In this document: positions 16,805-24,604 of the stretch, piece after piece
Layout of the letters: each line of letters begins with the position of its first letter
Numbering within the stretch: position 1 is the stretch's first letter
DNA from: Microbispora corallina
Lineage (GTDB): Bacteria > Actinomycetota > Actinomycetes > Streptosporangiales > Streptosporangiaceae
NCBI RefSeq assembly: GCF_016863035.1
Contig: NZ_BOOC01000001.1
Span: 310,001-374,000 of the forward strand
DNA length: 64,000 nt
Reading direction: 5' to 3'
Notes under the pieces: generated by a model
Seen by the model: the letters and a program-made list of their open reading frames with translations, nothing else
What the model was told of the DNA's origin: nothing
Database searches by the model: none
Made by a program: the position numbers and the translations under genes

Positions 16805-17503
16805 TCAGAGGGGGTGCGACGGGCGCAGCTCGGCGACCACCGGGCGGTGGTCGCTCGCGGCGGCGAGGTCGGCCGGGGCGGCGCCCGCGTCGCCGCAGGA
16901 CAGCACCTCGACGCCGCGGCCCGCGAAGACGGCGTCGATGCGCGCCCCGGGACGGGCGGAGGGGAACGTCCGGCCGTCGCCGCGGGGCGCGACCGTGAAG
17001 CAGTCGGCGTACCGGCGGGCCAGGTGGCCCCACGCCGGGCCGTCCGGCCGCTCGTTGACGTCACACCCGAGCACCGGCAAGGCGCGGGAGCCGCGGGCCG
17101 CCTCCTCCAGGAACGCCACCGCCTCGACCGCGTGCCGGAGCCGGGCCCCGGCCACCAGGTCGAGGTGGGCCGAGGCCACGGCGTACCGGTCGCCGTCCTT
17201 CTCGACCACGGCAAGGGCGACGGCGCGCCACTCCAGGCCGGCGTACCAGCGCAGCCGGAGGGAGCGCGCCCGCAGGACCCGTACGGCGGGCCCGGCGAGG
17301 ACCGCGACGCCGCCGACGCGGCCGCCCGCCGCCACCGTCATGCCGAGCCGTGCCGCGAGGTCGCGCCGCCGGCGCCGCCAGCCGGCGAAGCGGGGGGCCT
17401 CCTGCAGGCACAGCACGTCGGGGCGCATCGCGGCGACCACCCTGACCAGCGCCTCCTGGTCGTCCCTCAGTGACCGGACGTTGTAGGTCGCGACCCTCAG
17501 CAC
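16805..17503 (-). CDS. Endonuclease/exonuclease/phosphatase-family protein
   Basis: A GTG start 4 bp after glucokinase gives 232 residues. All metal and catalytic motifs of the fold are visible: TYNVRS (Asn), LCLQEAPR (Glu), SAHLD (His), GCDVNERPDG (Asp, Asn), ARIDAVF (Asp) and the terminal SDHRPV (Asp, His). It is a cytoplasmic Mg-dependent phosphodiesterase whose substrate could be DNA, a lipid headgroup or a small phosphoester. It is probably in one transcript with the glucokinase. Confidence 0.85.
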   Translation of the reverse strand: MLRVATYNVRSLRDDQEALVRVVAAMRPDVLCLQEAPRFAGWRRRRRDLAARLGMTVAAGGRVGGVAVLAGPAVRVLRARSLRLRWYAGLEWRAVALAVVEKDGDRYAVASAHLDLVAGARLRHAVEAVAFLEEAARGSRALPVLGCDVNERPDGPAWGHLARRYADCFTVAPRGDGRTFPSARPGARIDAVFAGRGVEVLSCGDAGAAPADLAAASDHRPVVAELRPSHPL

Positions 17504-17507
17504 CCGT

Positions 17508-18449
17508 TCAGCGGAGGCGGGCGAGGTCGGCGGCGCCGACGACTCCCGCGGCCGGGCCGAGCTCGGCGACCCGGATCTCGGCCAGCGGGCGGTGCCCCCG
17601 GCCGGTCAGCCGCGCGGCGAACTCGTCGCGCACGCCGTCGAGGAACAGGTCGGCCGCCCCGGAGACGCCGCCGCCGAGGATGAAGCAGCCGGGGTCGAGG
17701 ATCGCCGCGATGTCGGCGAGACCCTGGCCGAGCCAGCCCGCGAGGCTGGCGAACGCCGCCAGCGAGGCGGCGTCGCCGCGCCGGGCCGCCTCCGTGACGT
17801 GCTCGCCCTTGATGCCCTCGACCGAGCCCGCCAGCTCCAGCAGACGGACGGCGGACGAGGGGTCGGCCTGGGCGTTCTCCTTCGCGTCGACCAGCAGCGC
17901 GCTCCCGCTGGCGTACTTCTCCCAGCAGCCCTGGTTGCCGCAGCCGCAGGCCCGGCCGCCCGGCACCGCCTGCGTGTGGCCCAGTTCGGCGCCCATCCCC
18001 CACCGGCCGCGGTACAGGTCGCCGGCCAGGACGATGCCGCCGCCGATGCCGGTGCCGACCGTCACGCACACCACGTGGCTCTCGCCGCGGCCGGCGCCGA
18101 ACCGGTACTCGCCCCAGGCCATGGCGTTGGCGTCGTTCTCCACCACGACGGGCAGGTCGACGAGCTCGCTCACCTTCTTGCGCAGCGGCTCCTCCCGCCA
18201 CGCCAGGTTGGGGGCGAAGCGGACGACGGACCGCGTCTCGTCGATGAACCCGGCGGCGCCGATGCCCACGGCCTCGACCTCGTGCCGCCCGGCCAGGTCG
18301 GTCACCGCCTCGGCGATCGTGAGGGCCATCTTCTCCGGGCTCCCGGCGGGGCTGTGGCGCACGCCGCTCTCCAGGATGCGCCCCTCCTCGTCGACGACAC
18401 CCGACGCGATCTTGGTACCGCCCACGTCGACGCCGATGGTCAGCCCCAT
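17508..18449 (-). CDS. glkA: ROK-family glucokinase
   Basis: The ATG at 18449 is chosen for its GGAGAGGGAG leader. It gives 313 residues, standard for GlkA. The phosphate-binding start is GVDVGGTKIASGV. The catalytic Asp is in VENDANAMAWGEY. The ROK zinc motif is CGCGNQGCWEKYASG, with three cysteines present. It phosphorylates glucose with ATP in the cytoplasm, and the Streptomyces orthologue also carries carbon-catabolite repression. There is no N-terminal helix-turn-helix, so it is an enzyme and not a ROK repressor. Confidence 0.93.
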   Translation of the reverse strand: MGLTIGVDVGGTKIASGVVDEEGRILESGVRHSPAGSPEKMALTIAEAVTDLAGRHEVEAVGIGAAGFIDETRSVVRFAPNLAWREEPLRKKVSELVDLPVVVENDANAMAWGEYRFGAGRGESHVVCVTVGTGIGGGIVLAGDLYRGRWGMGAELGHTQAVPGGRACGCGNQGCWEKYASGSALLVDAKENAQADPSSAVRLLELAGSVEGIKGEHVTEAARRGDAASLAAFASLAGWLGQGLADIAAILDPGCFILGGGVSGAADLFLDGVRDEFAARLTGRGHRPLAEIRVAELGPAAGVVGAADLARLR

Positions 18450-18561
18450 GCTGTCTCCCTCTCCGTCCGCCCGGCCCCGAGTCCGGAGCCCGGGCCGATT
18501 GAAGCGGATCAAAGCGGTATAGGCAACGTGACCGGGATGAGTCTCGACTTATCTCACCAGA

Positions 18562-19032
18562 TCAGCCCAAATCGATGCGCTCCACCCCGGGTCCGTCCGG
18601 AGGCCGGTGCCCGGACGGACGCGACGGCCGCTGCAGGGCGTCCACCGCCTGGCGGAACGCCGCGAACAGCTCGCCGCCCGCCGCGATCAGATGGTCGGCG
18701 ACGTCCCCGCCGGCATCCCGCCGCGCCGCGATCACCCTGCATACCGGGCAGGCCCGGCAGATGTACTCGTCGCCGTGGCCCTCCGCGACGGCCTCGCCCC
18801 AGACGTCCACGGTACGGCCGCCGCCGGTCCCGCCGAACGCCGAGCCGATCCCGCTCATGCCGCCTTTGACCAGGCCCTTGCCGAACTCGCGGCCCACCCG
18901 CTGCTGCAGCGCGTCGAGCAGCTTCATCGCCTCTTCGCCCGCCGACCCGAGCGGGTCGGGACGCCGCTGGCCGGAGCCCTGACGGTCCGCGCCGGCAGGG
19001 CCGCTTCCGTTGGTTTCCATAGGTTCGGTCAT
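18562..19032 (-). CDS. DUF5304-type small protein with a CxxC pair
   Basis: The ATG overlaps the end of the ArsA gene by 3 bp, giving 156 residues. The N-terminus is Gly/Ser/Pro-rich. The centre holds KLLDALQQRVGREFGKGLVKG, and YICRACPVCRVIAA contributes a CRACPVC cysteine cluster that could bind metal. The tail is Pro/Arg-rich. I recognise the family only as an actinobacterial domain of unknown function linked to the ArsA/SRPBCC genes. It is cytoplasmic by prediction. Confidence 0.7.
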   Translation of the reverse strand: MTEPMETNGSGPAGADRQGSGQRRPDPLGSAGEEAMKLLDALQQRVGREFGKGLVKGGMSGIGSAFGGTGGGRTVDVWGEAVAEGHGDEYICRACPVCRVIAARRDAGGDVADHLIAAGGELFAAFRQAVDALQRPSRPSGHRPPDGPGVERIDLG

Positions 19033-20189
19033 TTCGCCCCTCCTGCCTCGAACCGTACCCGGAGGCGGCCGTCGCGGAGCGCCGCCGCCGAGATCGTCCT
19101 GCGGGCGAGGGCGGCGGGCAGGGCGATCACCCGGCGGTACGGCCCGGCGGTGACGATCAGCTCGTCGCCCTTGCGGGCCAGGTCGACGTCGTCGCGGTCG
19201 GCGAGCGGCAGGGCGAGGGTGAGCTCGTCGGCGGTGATCCGCATCGGCGGCTCGACGGTGGGAGGGGCGAAGGGGTCGACGCCGGCGTAGACGTGCTCGG
19301 CGACCTCGGCGAGCGCCTCGGGGCCGACCGGCTCCGCCGGGAGGTAGGGGATCGTGAGGACCGGCAGCGGGGCGAACGAGGCGTGGACCTCCTCCATCCG
19401 CCGTGCCTGGGCCTCCACCCAGCCGCGGCGCCACTCGTCGGCGCCCCCGGCGGGGAAGACCCGGTTGGCGACGACCGCGTCGACGCGGTAGCCGTACAGG
19501 CTGAGGGAGGTGAGCGTGCGGCGGGCCTCGGCCACGACCACGGCCTCGGGGGTGAGCACGAGCCGTACGGAGGCCTGGTCACCGGTGAGGAGCCGGCGCA
19601 CGTCCATGAGACCGCGATGCAGCCGCTCTCCCGCGGAGATCACCTGGCCCTCGGGCGCGCTCACCCTGGCGACGTGCCGGATCACCGGGGACAGCGCCCC
19701 GAGGAGCCGCCTGCCGACGGGAAGGAGGCGGTTGACGTGCCAGTCGAGGGCCTCGGGGAGCGCCAGCAGCCGCAGCGTCTCGGCCGTGGGGGCGCAGTCG
19801 ACGACGACGACGTCCCAGCGGCCGGTGCGCGCCTGCTCCCGTAACTCGAGCAGGGCGATGACCTCCTCGGCCCCCGGGAGGACCGTGACCTCCTCGGACG
19901 TGATCTCGTCGAGGCCGAGCTCGGCGAACACGCCGGCGGCGTAGTCGCGCAGCTCGCCCCAGTGCCGTTCGAGGGACCTCTGGGTGTCCACCTGCTGGAG
20001 ATAGAGGCCGGGCGCGGCCTCGACCGGCTCGTCGGAGTGCGGCACGGCCAGGGCGTCGGCCAGCGAGTGGGCCGTGTCGGTGGACACGACCAGCGTCTTC
20101 AGGCTCCTGCGGGCGGCGAGCGTGGCGGTCGCGGCGGCGGCCGTGGTCTTGCCGACCCCGCCCTTCCCGGTGAAGAGGAGGACCCTCAT
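19029..20189 (-). CDS. ArsA/GET3-like anion-transporting ATPase
   Basis: The start is the ATG overlapping the SRPBCC stop by 4 bp, giving 386 residues. The deviant Walker A FTGKGGVGKTTAAAA is at the N-terminus. STDTAHSLADAL (switch I) and VVVDCAPTAETLRLL (Walker B/switch II) follow. The C-terminal ~100 residues (LALPLADRDDVDLARKGDEL) form an alpha-crystallin-like add-on seen in many actinobacterial ArsA homologues. There is one ATPase half only and no arsenite cysteine triad, and no arsB is nearby. A role in arsenic resistance is unlikely. The coupling to SRPBCC and DUF5304 suggests a shared complex. Confidence 0.85.
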   Translation of the reverse strand: MRVLLFTGKGGVGKTTAAAATATLAARRSLKTLVVSTDTAHSLADALAVPHSDEPVEAAPGLYLQQVDTQRSLERHWGELRDYAAGVFAELGLDEITSEEVTVLPGAEEVIALLELREQARTGRWDVVVVDCAPTAETLRLLALPEALDWHVNRLLPVGRRLLGALSPVIRHVARVSAPEGQVISAGERLHRGLMDVRRLLTGDQASVRLVLTPEAVVVAEARRTLTSLSLYGYRVDAVVANRVFPAGGADEWRRGWVEAQARRMEEVHASFAPLPVLTIPYLPAEPVGPEALAEVAEHVYAGVDPFAPPTVEPPMRITADELTLALPLADRDDVDLARKGDELIVTAGPYRRVIALPAALARRTISAAALRDGRLRVRFEAGGAK

Positions 20190-20623
20190 CGGCCCTCGAC
20201 GCGCCGTTTGAGCCCCTTCAGCGCGGTGTCGATGATGACCTTCTCGGCCTTGCGCTTGATCATGCCGATCATCGGGACCTTGAGGTCCACGGCCAGCTCG
20301 TAGGTCACCTCGGTGCCGCCGGGGGCGCCGTCGAGGCGGTAGCTGCCGGTCAGCCCGGAGACCATCCGCCCGGCGTCGACCAGGCGCCAGCTCACCGCGT
20401 CGTCGCCGTCCCACTCGTAGCCGAGGACGTAGTCGTCGCTGATCACGCCGGCGTCGAGGACGAAGCGGACGCGCGACGGCCGGCCGTCCTCCCCCGTCTC
20501 CAGGACGTCGGCCGCCTTCACCTGGCCGGCCCACTCGGGATAGGAGGGGAAGTCGGCGATGACGGCCATGATTGTCGACCGGTCGGCGCCGATCGTGATG
20601 CTCGACGAGGTGCGATCAGCCAT
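20186..20623 (-). CDS. SRPBCC (START-like) hydrophobic-ligand-binding protein
   Basis: 145 residues with the helix-grip pattern: ADRTSSSITIGADRSTIMAV, DFPSYPEWAGQVK, then alternating strands and a long C-terminal helix (KAEKVIIDTALKGLKRRVEG). It belongs to the polyketide cyclase/dehydrase superfamily as a single-domain member. TACGGT lies 6 nt before the ATG, so it may have its own leaderless promoter inside the operon, although the metallophosphoesterase gene ends only 14 bp upstream. It is coupled by ATGA to the ArsA gene, which suggests a lipid or ligand handled jointly. Confidence 0.82.
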   Translation of the reverse strand: MADRTSSSITIGADRSTIMAVIADFPSYPEWAGQVKAADVLETGEDGRPSRVRFVLDAGVISDDYVLGYEWDGDDAVSWRLVDAGRMVSGLTGSYRLDGAPGGTEVTYELAVDLKVPMIGMIKRKAEKVIIDTALKGLKRRVEGR

Positions 20624-20637
20624 GCGCTAACCGTACT

Positions 20638-21405
20638 TCACCATTCCAGGGCGAAAGGCGTGCCGCGGCCGCGGAAATGGCCGACGTTGACGCACTCCGT
20701 ACGGCCGACGCGCGTCCTGTTCACCAGTGGTTGGTGGACATGGCCGAACAGGGCGAACCGCGGCTGGGTCCGCCGGATGGCCTCCAGCGTGGCCTCGCTC
20801 CCCCGCTCGAAGCGCCGGGCCACCGTGTCGTACAGCAGGTCGGGGATGGCGGGCGGGATGTGGCAGCACAGCACGTCGACCTGGCCGACCGCCTCGACCT
20901 TGCGGGCGAACTCCTCGTCGTCGATCTCGTTGGGGGTGCGGTAGCGGGTGCGCAGCCCGCCGCCGACGAAGCCGAACGTGAGGCCGCCGATCTCCACGGT
21001 CGCCCCGTCCAGCACCCGCTGGCCCGGCCGCAGGTAGTCCTCCCAGTAGCGGGGCACGTCCACGTTGCCGTACGTGAGGTAGGCGGGCGTCGGCATCGCC
21101 GCGAAGATCTGCTCGTACTGCCGGCGGACGGCGGCCTCGAGGTGCTCGCGCGGGTCGCCTCCGAGCCCGGCCCACAGCTCGGCCGACATGGCCCGCGCCT
21201 CGTCGAACCGCCCGGCGGTGCGCAGGCCGATGAACCGCGTGGCCCGCTCCGCGCCGAACAGCTCGGCGAAGATCCCCTGGGAGTGGTCGGCGTAGTCGAC
21301 GAAGAGGATGAGGTCGCCGAGGCACACCAGCGCGTCGGCGCCGTCGCCGGCTCGGGCCAGGGCGTCCACCCGGCCGTGGACGTCGCTGACGACGTGGATT
21401 CGCAT
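20638..21405 (-). CDS. Metallophosphoesterase
   Basis: The ATG at 21405 sits 6 nt after TACGAT and gives 255 residues. The di-metal motifs of the calcineurin fold are complete: VVSDVHGR (DxH), LVCLGDLILFVD (GD), TYGNVD (GN in place of GNH), CCHIPPA (His) and LFGHVHQP (GHxH). The product may be a phosphodiesterase for nucleotides or small phosphoesters. It is the first gene of the minus-strand operon and divergent from the acyl-CoA synthetase. Confidence 0.85.
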   Translation of the reverse strand: MRIHVVSDVHGRVDALARAGDGADALVCLGDLILFVDYADHSQGIFAELFGAERATRFIGLRTAGRFDEARAMSAELWAGLGGDPREHLEAAVRRQYEQIFAAMPTPAYLTYGNVDVPRYWEDYLRPGQRVLDGATVEIGGLTFGFVGGGLRTRYRTPNEIDDEEFARKVEAVGQVDVLCCHIPPAIPDLLYDTVARRFERGSEATLEAIRRTQPRFALFGHVHQPLVNRTRVGRTECVNVGHFRGRGTPFALEW

Positions 21406-21439
21406 GGCGACATCGTAAGCTCGGCGTGACGGTTGCCAA
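21406..21439 (-). promoter_or_regulatory. Leaderless promoter of the metallophosphoesterase operon
   Basis: On the minus strand TTGGCA (plus 21434-21439), 16 bp, TACGAT (plus 21412-21417), then six bases to the ATG at 21405. Both hexamers fit the vegetative consensus and no ribosome site precedes the ATG. Confidence 0.6.
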
Positions 21440-21649
21440 CCAAACGCTTGTGCGAATCCGCGTGTTGGGACGGCCCCGGGAGGGGAGACTGATAGCGTGC
21501 GGGTTGGCCCGGATAACGCCTGGGTGACGGACCTACCCACGCGTAACATCGCACGGTAGCGTCCGGTGAGACACAAAGAGTGATGCTCCGCTGATGTGGC
21601 TCCGGCCCCCTCGTCCCGGAGCCCGACGGGGCTGGGCGAAGGAGTGACC

Positions 21650-23434
21650 GTGCGCGAGTTCAGCGTTCCCGTGCTGGTGGACGTCCCCCTGTCGGCGAAC
21701 TGCACCGACGTGGTGTTCCAGCGCGGCGTGGACGAGCCGGCCGCCGTGGTGATCCGCCGCAAGGAGGGCGAGGCCCCCGGCGCCCCCTGGACGCCGGTGA
21801 CCGCGGCCGAGTTCCGCGACCAGGTGGCGGGGGTCGCCAAGGGGCTGATCGCCGCCGGGGTCGAGCCGGGCGACCGGGTCGCGCTGATGTCGCGCACACG
21901 GTACGAGTGGACGGTCGCCGACTACGCCATCTGGGCGGCCGGCGGGGTCGGGGTGCCCATCTACGAGACCTCCTCCGCCGACCAGGTGAAGTGGATCCTG
22001 TCCGACAGCGGCGCCAAGGCCGCCGTCGTCGAGCTCGCCTCCCACGAGGACGCGGTCCGCGAGGCGATGCCCGGCCTCGGGCCGGTGTGGCGCATCGAGG
22101 GCGGCGGCCTCGACGAGCTCACCCGGCTGGGCGCCGAGGTGACCGGCGACACTCTGGCCGAGCGCCGCTCCAGCCGGGGCGGCCGCGACCTCGCCACGAT
22201 CATCTACACCTCCGGCACGACCGGCATGCCGAAGGGGTGCCGCCTCACCCACGACAACCTGCTGTTCACCGCGCGCAACGTCTCCAGGGGCCCGCTGGAG
22301 TCGCTCTTCGACGTCGACGGCAGGGCCGCGCTGCTGTTCCTGCCGCTCGCGCACAGCTTCGCCCGGCTCATCCAGATCGTGCTGATCGAGACCGGGACGG
22401 TCCTCGCGCACACCCCCAACATGAAGAACGTGGCCCCCGACCTGCAGGCGTTCAAGCCCACGTTCCTCCTCGGCGTGCCGCGGGTCTTCGAGAAGGTGTA
22501 CAACGCGGCCGAGCAGAAGGCGACGTCCGAGGGCAAGGGCAAGATCTTCCACGCGGCCGTGGACGCGGCGATCGCCTGGAGCAGGGCGGAGAGCACGGGC
22601 GGCGCCGGCCTCGGCGTCCGGCTCAAGCACGCGATGTTCGACAGGCTCGTGTACGGCAAGCTGCGCGCCGCCACCGGGGGCGCGCTGAGCGCCGCCGTCT
22701 CGGGCGGCTCGGCCCTGGGCGAGCGGCTCGGCCACTTCTTCCGCGGCGTCGGGATCGAGGTGTTCGAGGGCTGGGGGCTCACCGAGACCAGCGCGCCCTC
22801 CACGGTGAACATCCCGGGCGCCAACAAGATCGGCACGGTCGGCAAGCCGTTCCCCGGCGTGGGCGTCCGCATCGCCGACGACGGGGAGGTCCTGGTGCGG
22901 GGCCGGCACGTCTTCGACGGCTACTGGAACAACGAGCGCGCCACCAAGGAGGCGATCGACCCCGAGGGCTGGTTCCACACGGGGGACGTCGGGCAGCTCG
23001 ACGACGACGGCTACCTGCGCATCACCGGCCGCAAGAAGGAGATCCTGGTCACCGCGGGCGGCAAGAACGTCGCGCCGGCGCCCCTGGAGGACGCCATCCG
23101 CGCCCACCGCCTGATCAGCCAGGTGATGGTGGTCGGCGACGACCGGCCGTTCATCGGGGCGCTGGTCACGCTCGACCCCGAGGCGCTGGAGCAGTGGAAG
23201 CAGGCCAACGGCAAGGCCGAGGTGTCCACGAGCGACCCGGCGATCGTGGCCGAGGTGCAGAGCGCGGTGGACGACGCCAACCGGACGGTCTCCAAGGCCG
23301 AGCAGATCAAGAAGTTCCTCATCCTGGAGGGCGACCTCACCGAGGAGAGCGGCCACCTGACGCCGTCGCTGAAGGTGAAGCGCAACGTCGTGATGCGCGA
23401 CTTCGCCAAGCAGATCGACGAGCTGTACGGCTGA
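21650..23434 (+). CDS. Long-chain fatty-acid-CoA ligase (FadD15-like)
   Basis: The GTG at 21650 is taken since AAGGAG lies 5 nt upstream. The 594-residue protein is an adenylate-forming enzyme: P-loop TIIYTSGTTGMPKGCRLTH, A5 EGWGLTETSAPSTVN, A7 WFHTGDVGQLDDDGYLRITG and A8 GRKKEILVTAGGKNVAP. This order and length match actinobacterial FadD15-type long-chain acyl-CoA synthetases. It activates fatty acids with ATP and CoA at the membrane or cytosol. It is divergent from the metallophosphoesterase, with a 244-bp gap. Confidence 0.9.
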   Translation: MREFSVPVLVDVPLSANCTDVVFQRGVDEPAAVVIRRKEGEAPGAPWTPVTAAEFRDQVAGVAKGLIAAGVEPGDRVALMSRTRYEWTVADYAIWAAGGVGVPIYETSSADQVKWILSDSGAKAAVVELASHEDAVREAMPGLGPVWRIEGGGLDELTRLGAEVTGDTLAERRSSRGGRDLATIIYTSGTTGMPKGCRLTHDNLLFTARNVSRGPLESLFDVDGRAALLFLPLAHSFARLIQIVLIETGTVLAHTPNMKNVAPDLQAFKPTFLLGVPRVFEKVYNAAEQKATSEGKGKIFHAAVDAAIAWSRAESTGGAGLGVRLKHAMFDRLVYGKLRAATGGALSAAVSGGSALGERLGHFFRGVGIEVFEGWGLTETSAPSTVNIPGANKIGTVGKPFPGVGVRIADDGEVLVRGRHVFDGYWNNERATKEAIDPEGWFHTGDVGQLDDDGYLRITGRKKEILVTAGGKNVAPAPLEDAIRAHRLISQVMVVGDDRPFIGALVTLDPEALEQWKQANGKAEVSTSDPAIVAEVQSAVDDANRTVSKAEQIKKFLILEGDLTEESGHLTPSLKVKRNVVMRDFAKQIDELYG

Positions 23435-23505
23435 CGCCGCCCCGCCGGGCGGCCCCGCCCGGCGCTCAGGCCCGGCGGCCCCGCCTGGCGGTCGGGCCGG
23501 GCGGT

Positions 23506-23525
23506 CGGGCCGGGCGCCCGGCCCG
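23506..23525. terminator. 20-bp GC palindrome, probable bidirectional terminator
   Basis: CGGGCCGGG (23506-23514) and CCCGGCCCG (23517-23525) flank two bases. It lies between the 3' ends of the convergent acyl-CoA synthetase and GntR genes. Several shorter GGCGG/CCGCC pairings precede it. Confidence 0.6.
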
Positions 23526-23529
23526 GCGG

Positions 23530-24279
23530 TCAGCCGAGGTCGGCCTGGGTGCCCAGCCAGTCCTCGACGGCCGCGACGTGGATCGCGGCCGCCGTGCGCG
23601 CGCTCTCGGGGTCGCGCTCGACGAGGGACCGGTAGATGCGGTCGTGCTCGGCGAAGGTGCGCTCGAACACGCCTTCCACCCGGTAGCCGCGCCAGACCCG
23701 CGCGCGGAAGGTGCGGCTGGACAGGCCGTCGAGGATCGCGGACAGCACGGGGTTGCCCGCCGCCTCGATGATCAGCCGGTGGAACTCCAGGTCGTGGCTG
23801 ACGATCTCCTCGGCCGTCCCGCCCTGCTCCATGGCCGTCATCTCGGCGCGCAGGCGGGCCAGGACCTCGTCGTCGATGCGGGCCGCCGCCGTGGCCGTGG
23901 CGGCCGGCTCAAGGATCTTCCTGACCTGCACGAGGTGGAGCAGCGTGTCGCCGCGGGAGATCTCGGCCACCACCCCGAACGTGTCGAGGAGGTCGCGCGG
24001 CTCCAGCGCGGTGACGTAGACCCCGGCGCCGTGCCGGGACTCCAGCACGCCGAGCACGGTCAGCGCCCGGATGGCCTCCCGCATCGAGCTCCGGGACAGG
24101 CCGAGGTCGGCGGCGAACTCCCGCTCGGTCGGCAGCCGCTGGCCCGGCAGCAGCGCCCCTCCGGAGATCATGTCCATGATCCTGCGCATGGCCCGCTCGG
24201 TGACCGTGGTGCGGGCGCCGGACGTCCCGCGCTCCTCGGTGATTGGCCGCTTCACTCCGCGCTCTTCCTCGGCTGGCAT
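23530..24279 (-). CDS. FadR/GntR-family transcriptional regulator (FCD domain)
   Basis: 249 residues. The winged helix spans ~25-95 (GALLPGQRLPTEREFAADLGLSRSSMREAIRALTVLGV broken over two helices), followed by HGAGVYV, the wing. The FCD ligand domain follows with metal-type residues in SHDLEFHRLIIEAAGN and AEHDRIYRSLVERD. FCD regulators usually bind organic acids or sugars and act as repressors. An operator-like TGGT-N3-ACCA sits directly upstream of its own start and another over the divergent ABC promoter, so I infer control of both. A GTG eight codons downstream is an alternative start. Confidence 0.88.
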   Translation of the reverse strand: MPAEEERGVKRPITEERGTSGARTTVTERAMRRIMDMISGGALLPGQRLPTEREFAADLGLSRSSMREAIRALTVLGVLESRHGAGVYVTALEPRDLLDTFGVVAEISRGDTLLHLVQVRKILEPAATATAAARIDDEVLARLRAEMTAMEQGGTAEEIVSHDLEFHRLIIEAAGNPVLSAILDGLSSRTFRARVWRGYRVEGVFERTFAEHDRIYRSLVERDPESARTAAAIHVAAVEDWLGTQADLG

Positions 24280-24280
24280 G

Positions 24281-24291
24281 TGGTCCTACCA
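24281..24291. promoter_or_regulatory. TGGT-N3-ACCA operator at the GntR start
   Basis: TGGTCCTACCA ends the non-coding side 2 bp from the GntR start codon and would overlap its ribosome site. It matches the FadR-subfamily consensus TGGT-N3-ACCA and the site at 24484. Autorepression is inferred. Confidence 0.6.
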
Positions 24292-24337
24292 ATTCTGCCA
24301 TCCCGCCCGCACCGGTCCGGGAATTGTGCCGCGCGGA

Positions 24338-24352
24338 CCGACCAGTGGTCGG
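24338..24352. promoter_or_regulatory. 15-bp palindrome CCGACCA-G-TGGTCGG
   Basis: Perfect 7-bp arms around one base. It carries the same TGGTCGG half-site as the flanking operators but in a different arrangement (ACCA-G-TGGT). It may be an additional contact site for the GntR regulator midway between the two promoters. Confidence 0.4.
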
Positions 24353-24452
24353 ACCTTCGACACGGACGCCACCAGGGTGCGCCGGCCGCCCGCCCAGAGG
24401 CCGCCGCCACGTCACACCTCGGTATCGGCCGGGGCGCCGGGGCCCGGCCATC

Positions 24453-24494
24453 TTGACATGGTACGGAGCTCATAGGTAAGCACTGGTCGTACCA
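24453..24494 (+). promoter_or_regulatory. Promoter and operator of the sugar ABC operon
   Basis: TTGACA at 24453-24458 is followed after 18 bp by TAAGCA (24477-24482). TGGTCGTACCA (24484-24494) lies just after the -10, over the expected transcription start, where a repressor would block initiation. It differs from the site at 24281 by one base in the spacer. Confidence 0.65.
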
Positions 24495-24604
24495 ATCAGC
24501 TACAACAGGCGGGCCTCTCCCCGAAATATCCGGTGTTTCGGCGCGGAGTGGTCCGATGAGTAGGGTCGTCGACTCGCTGCGGTACCGGCGAGGAAGGTGG
24601 CAGT

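Noticed and set aside
18997-20190. Arsenite-resistance ATPase
   Set aside because: Only one ATPase half, no arsenite-binding cysteine triad and no arsB, arsC or arsR nearby.
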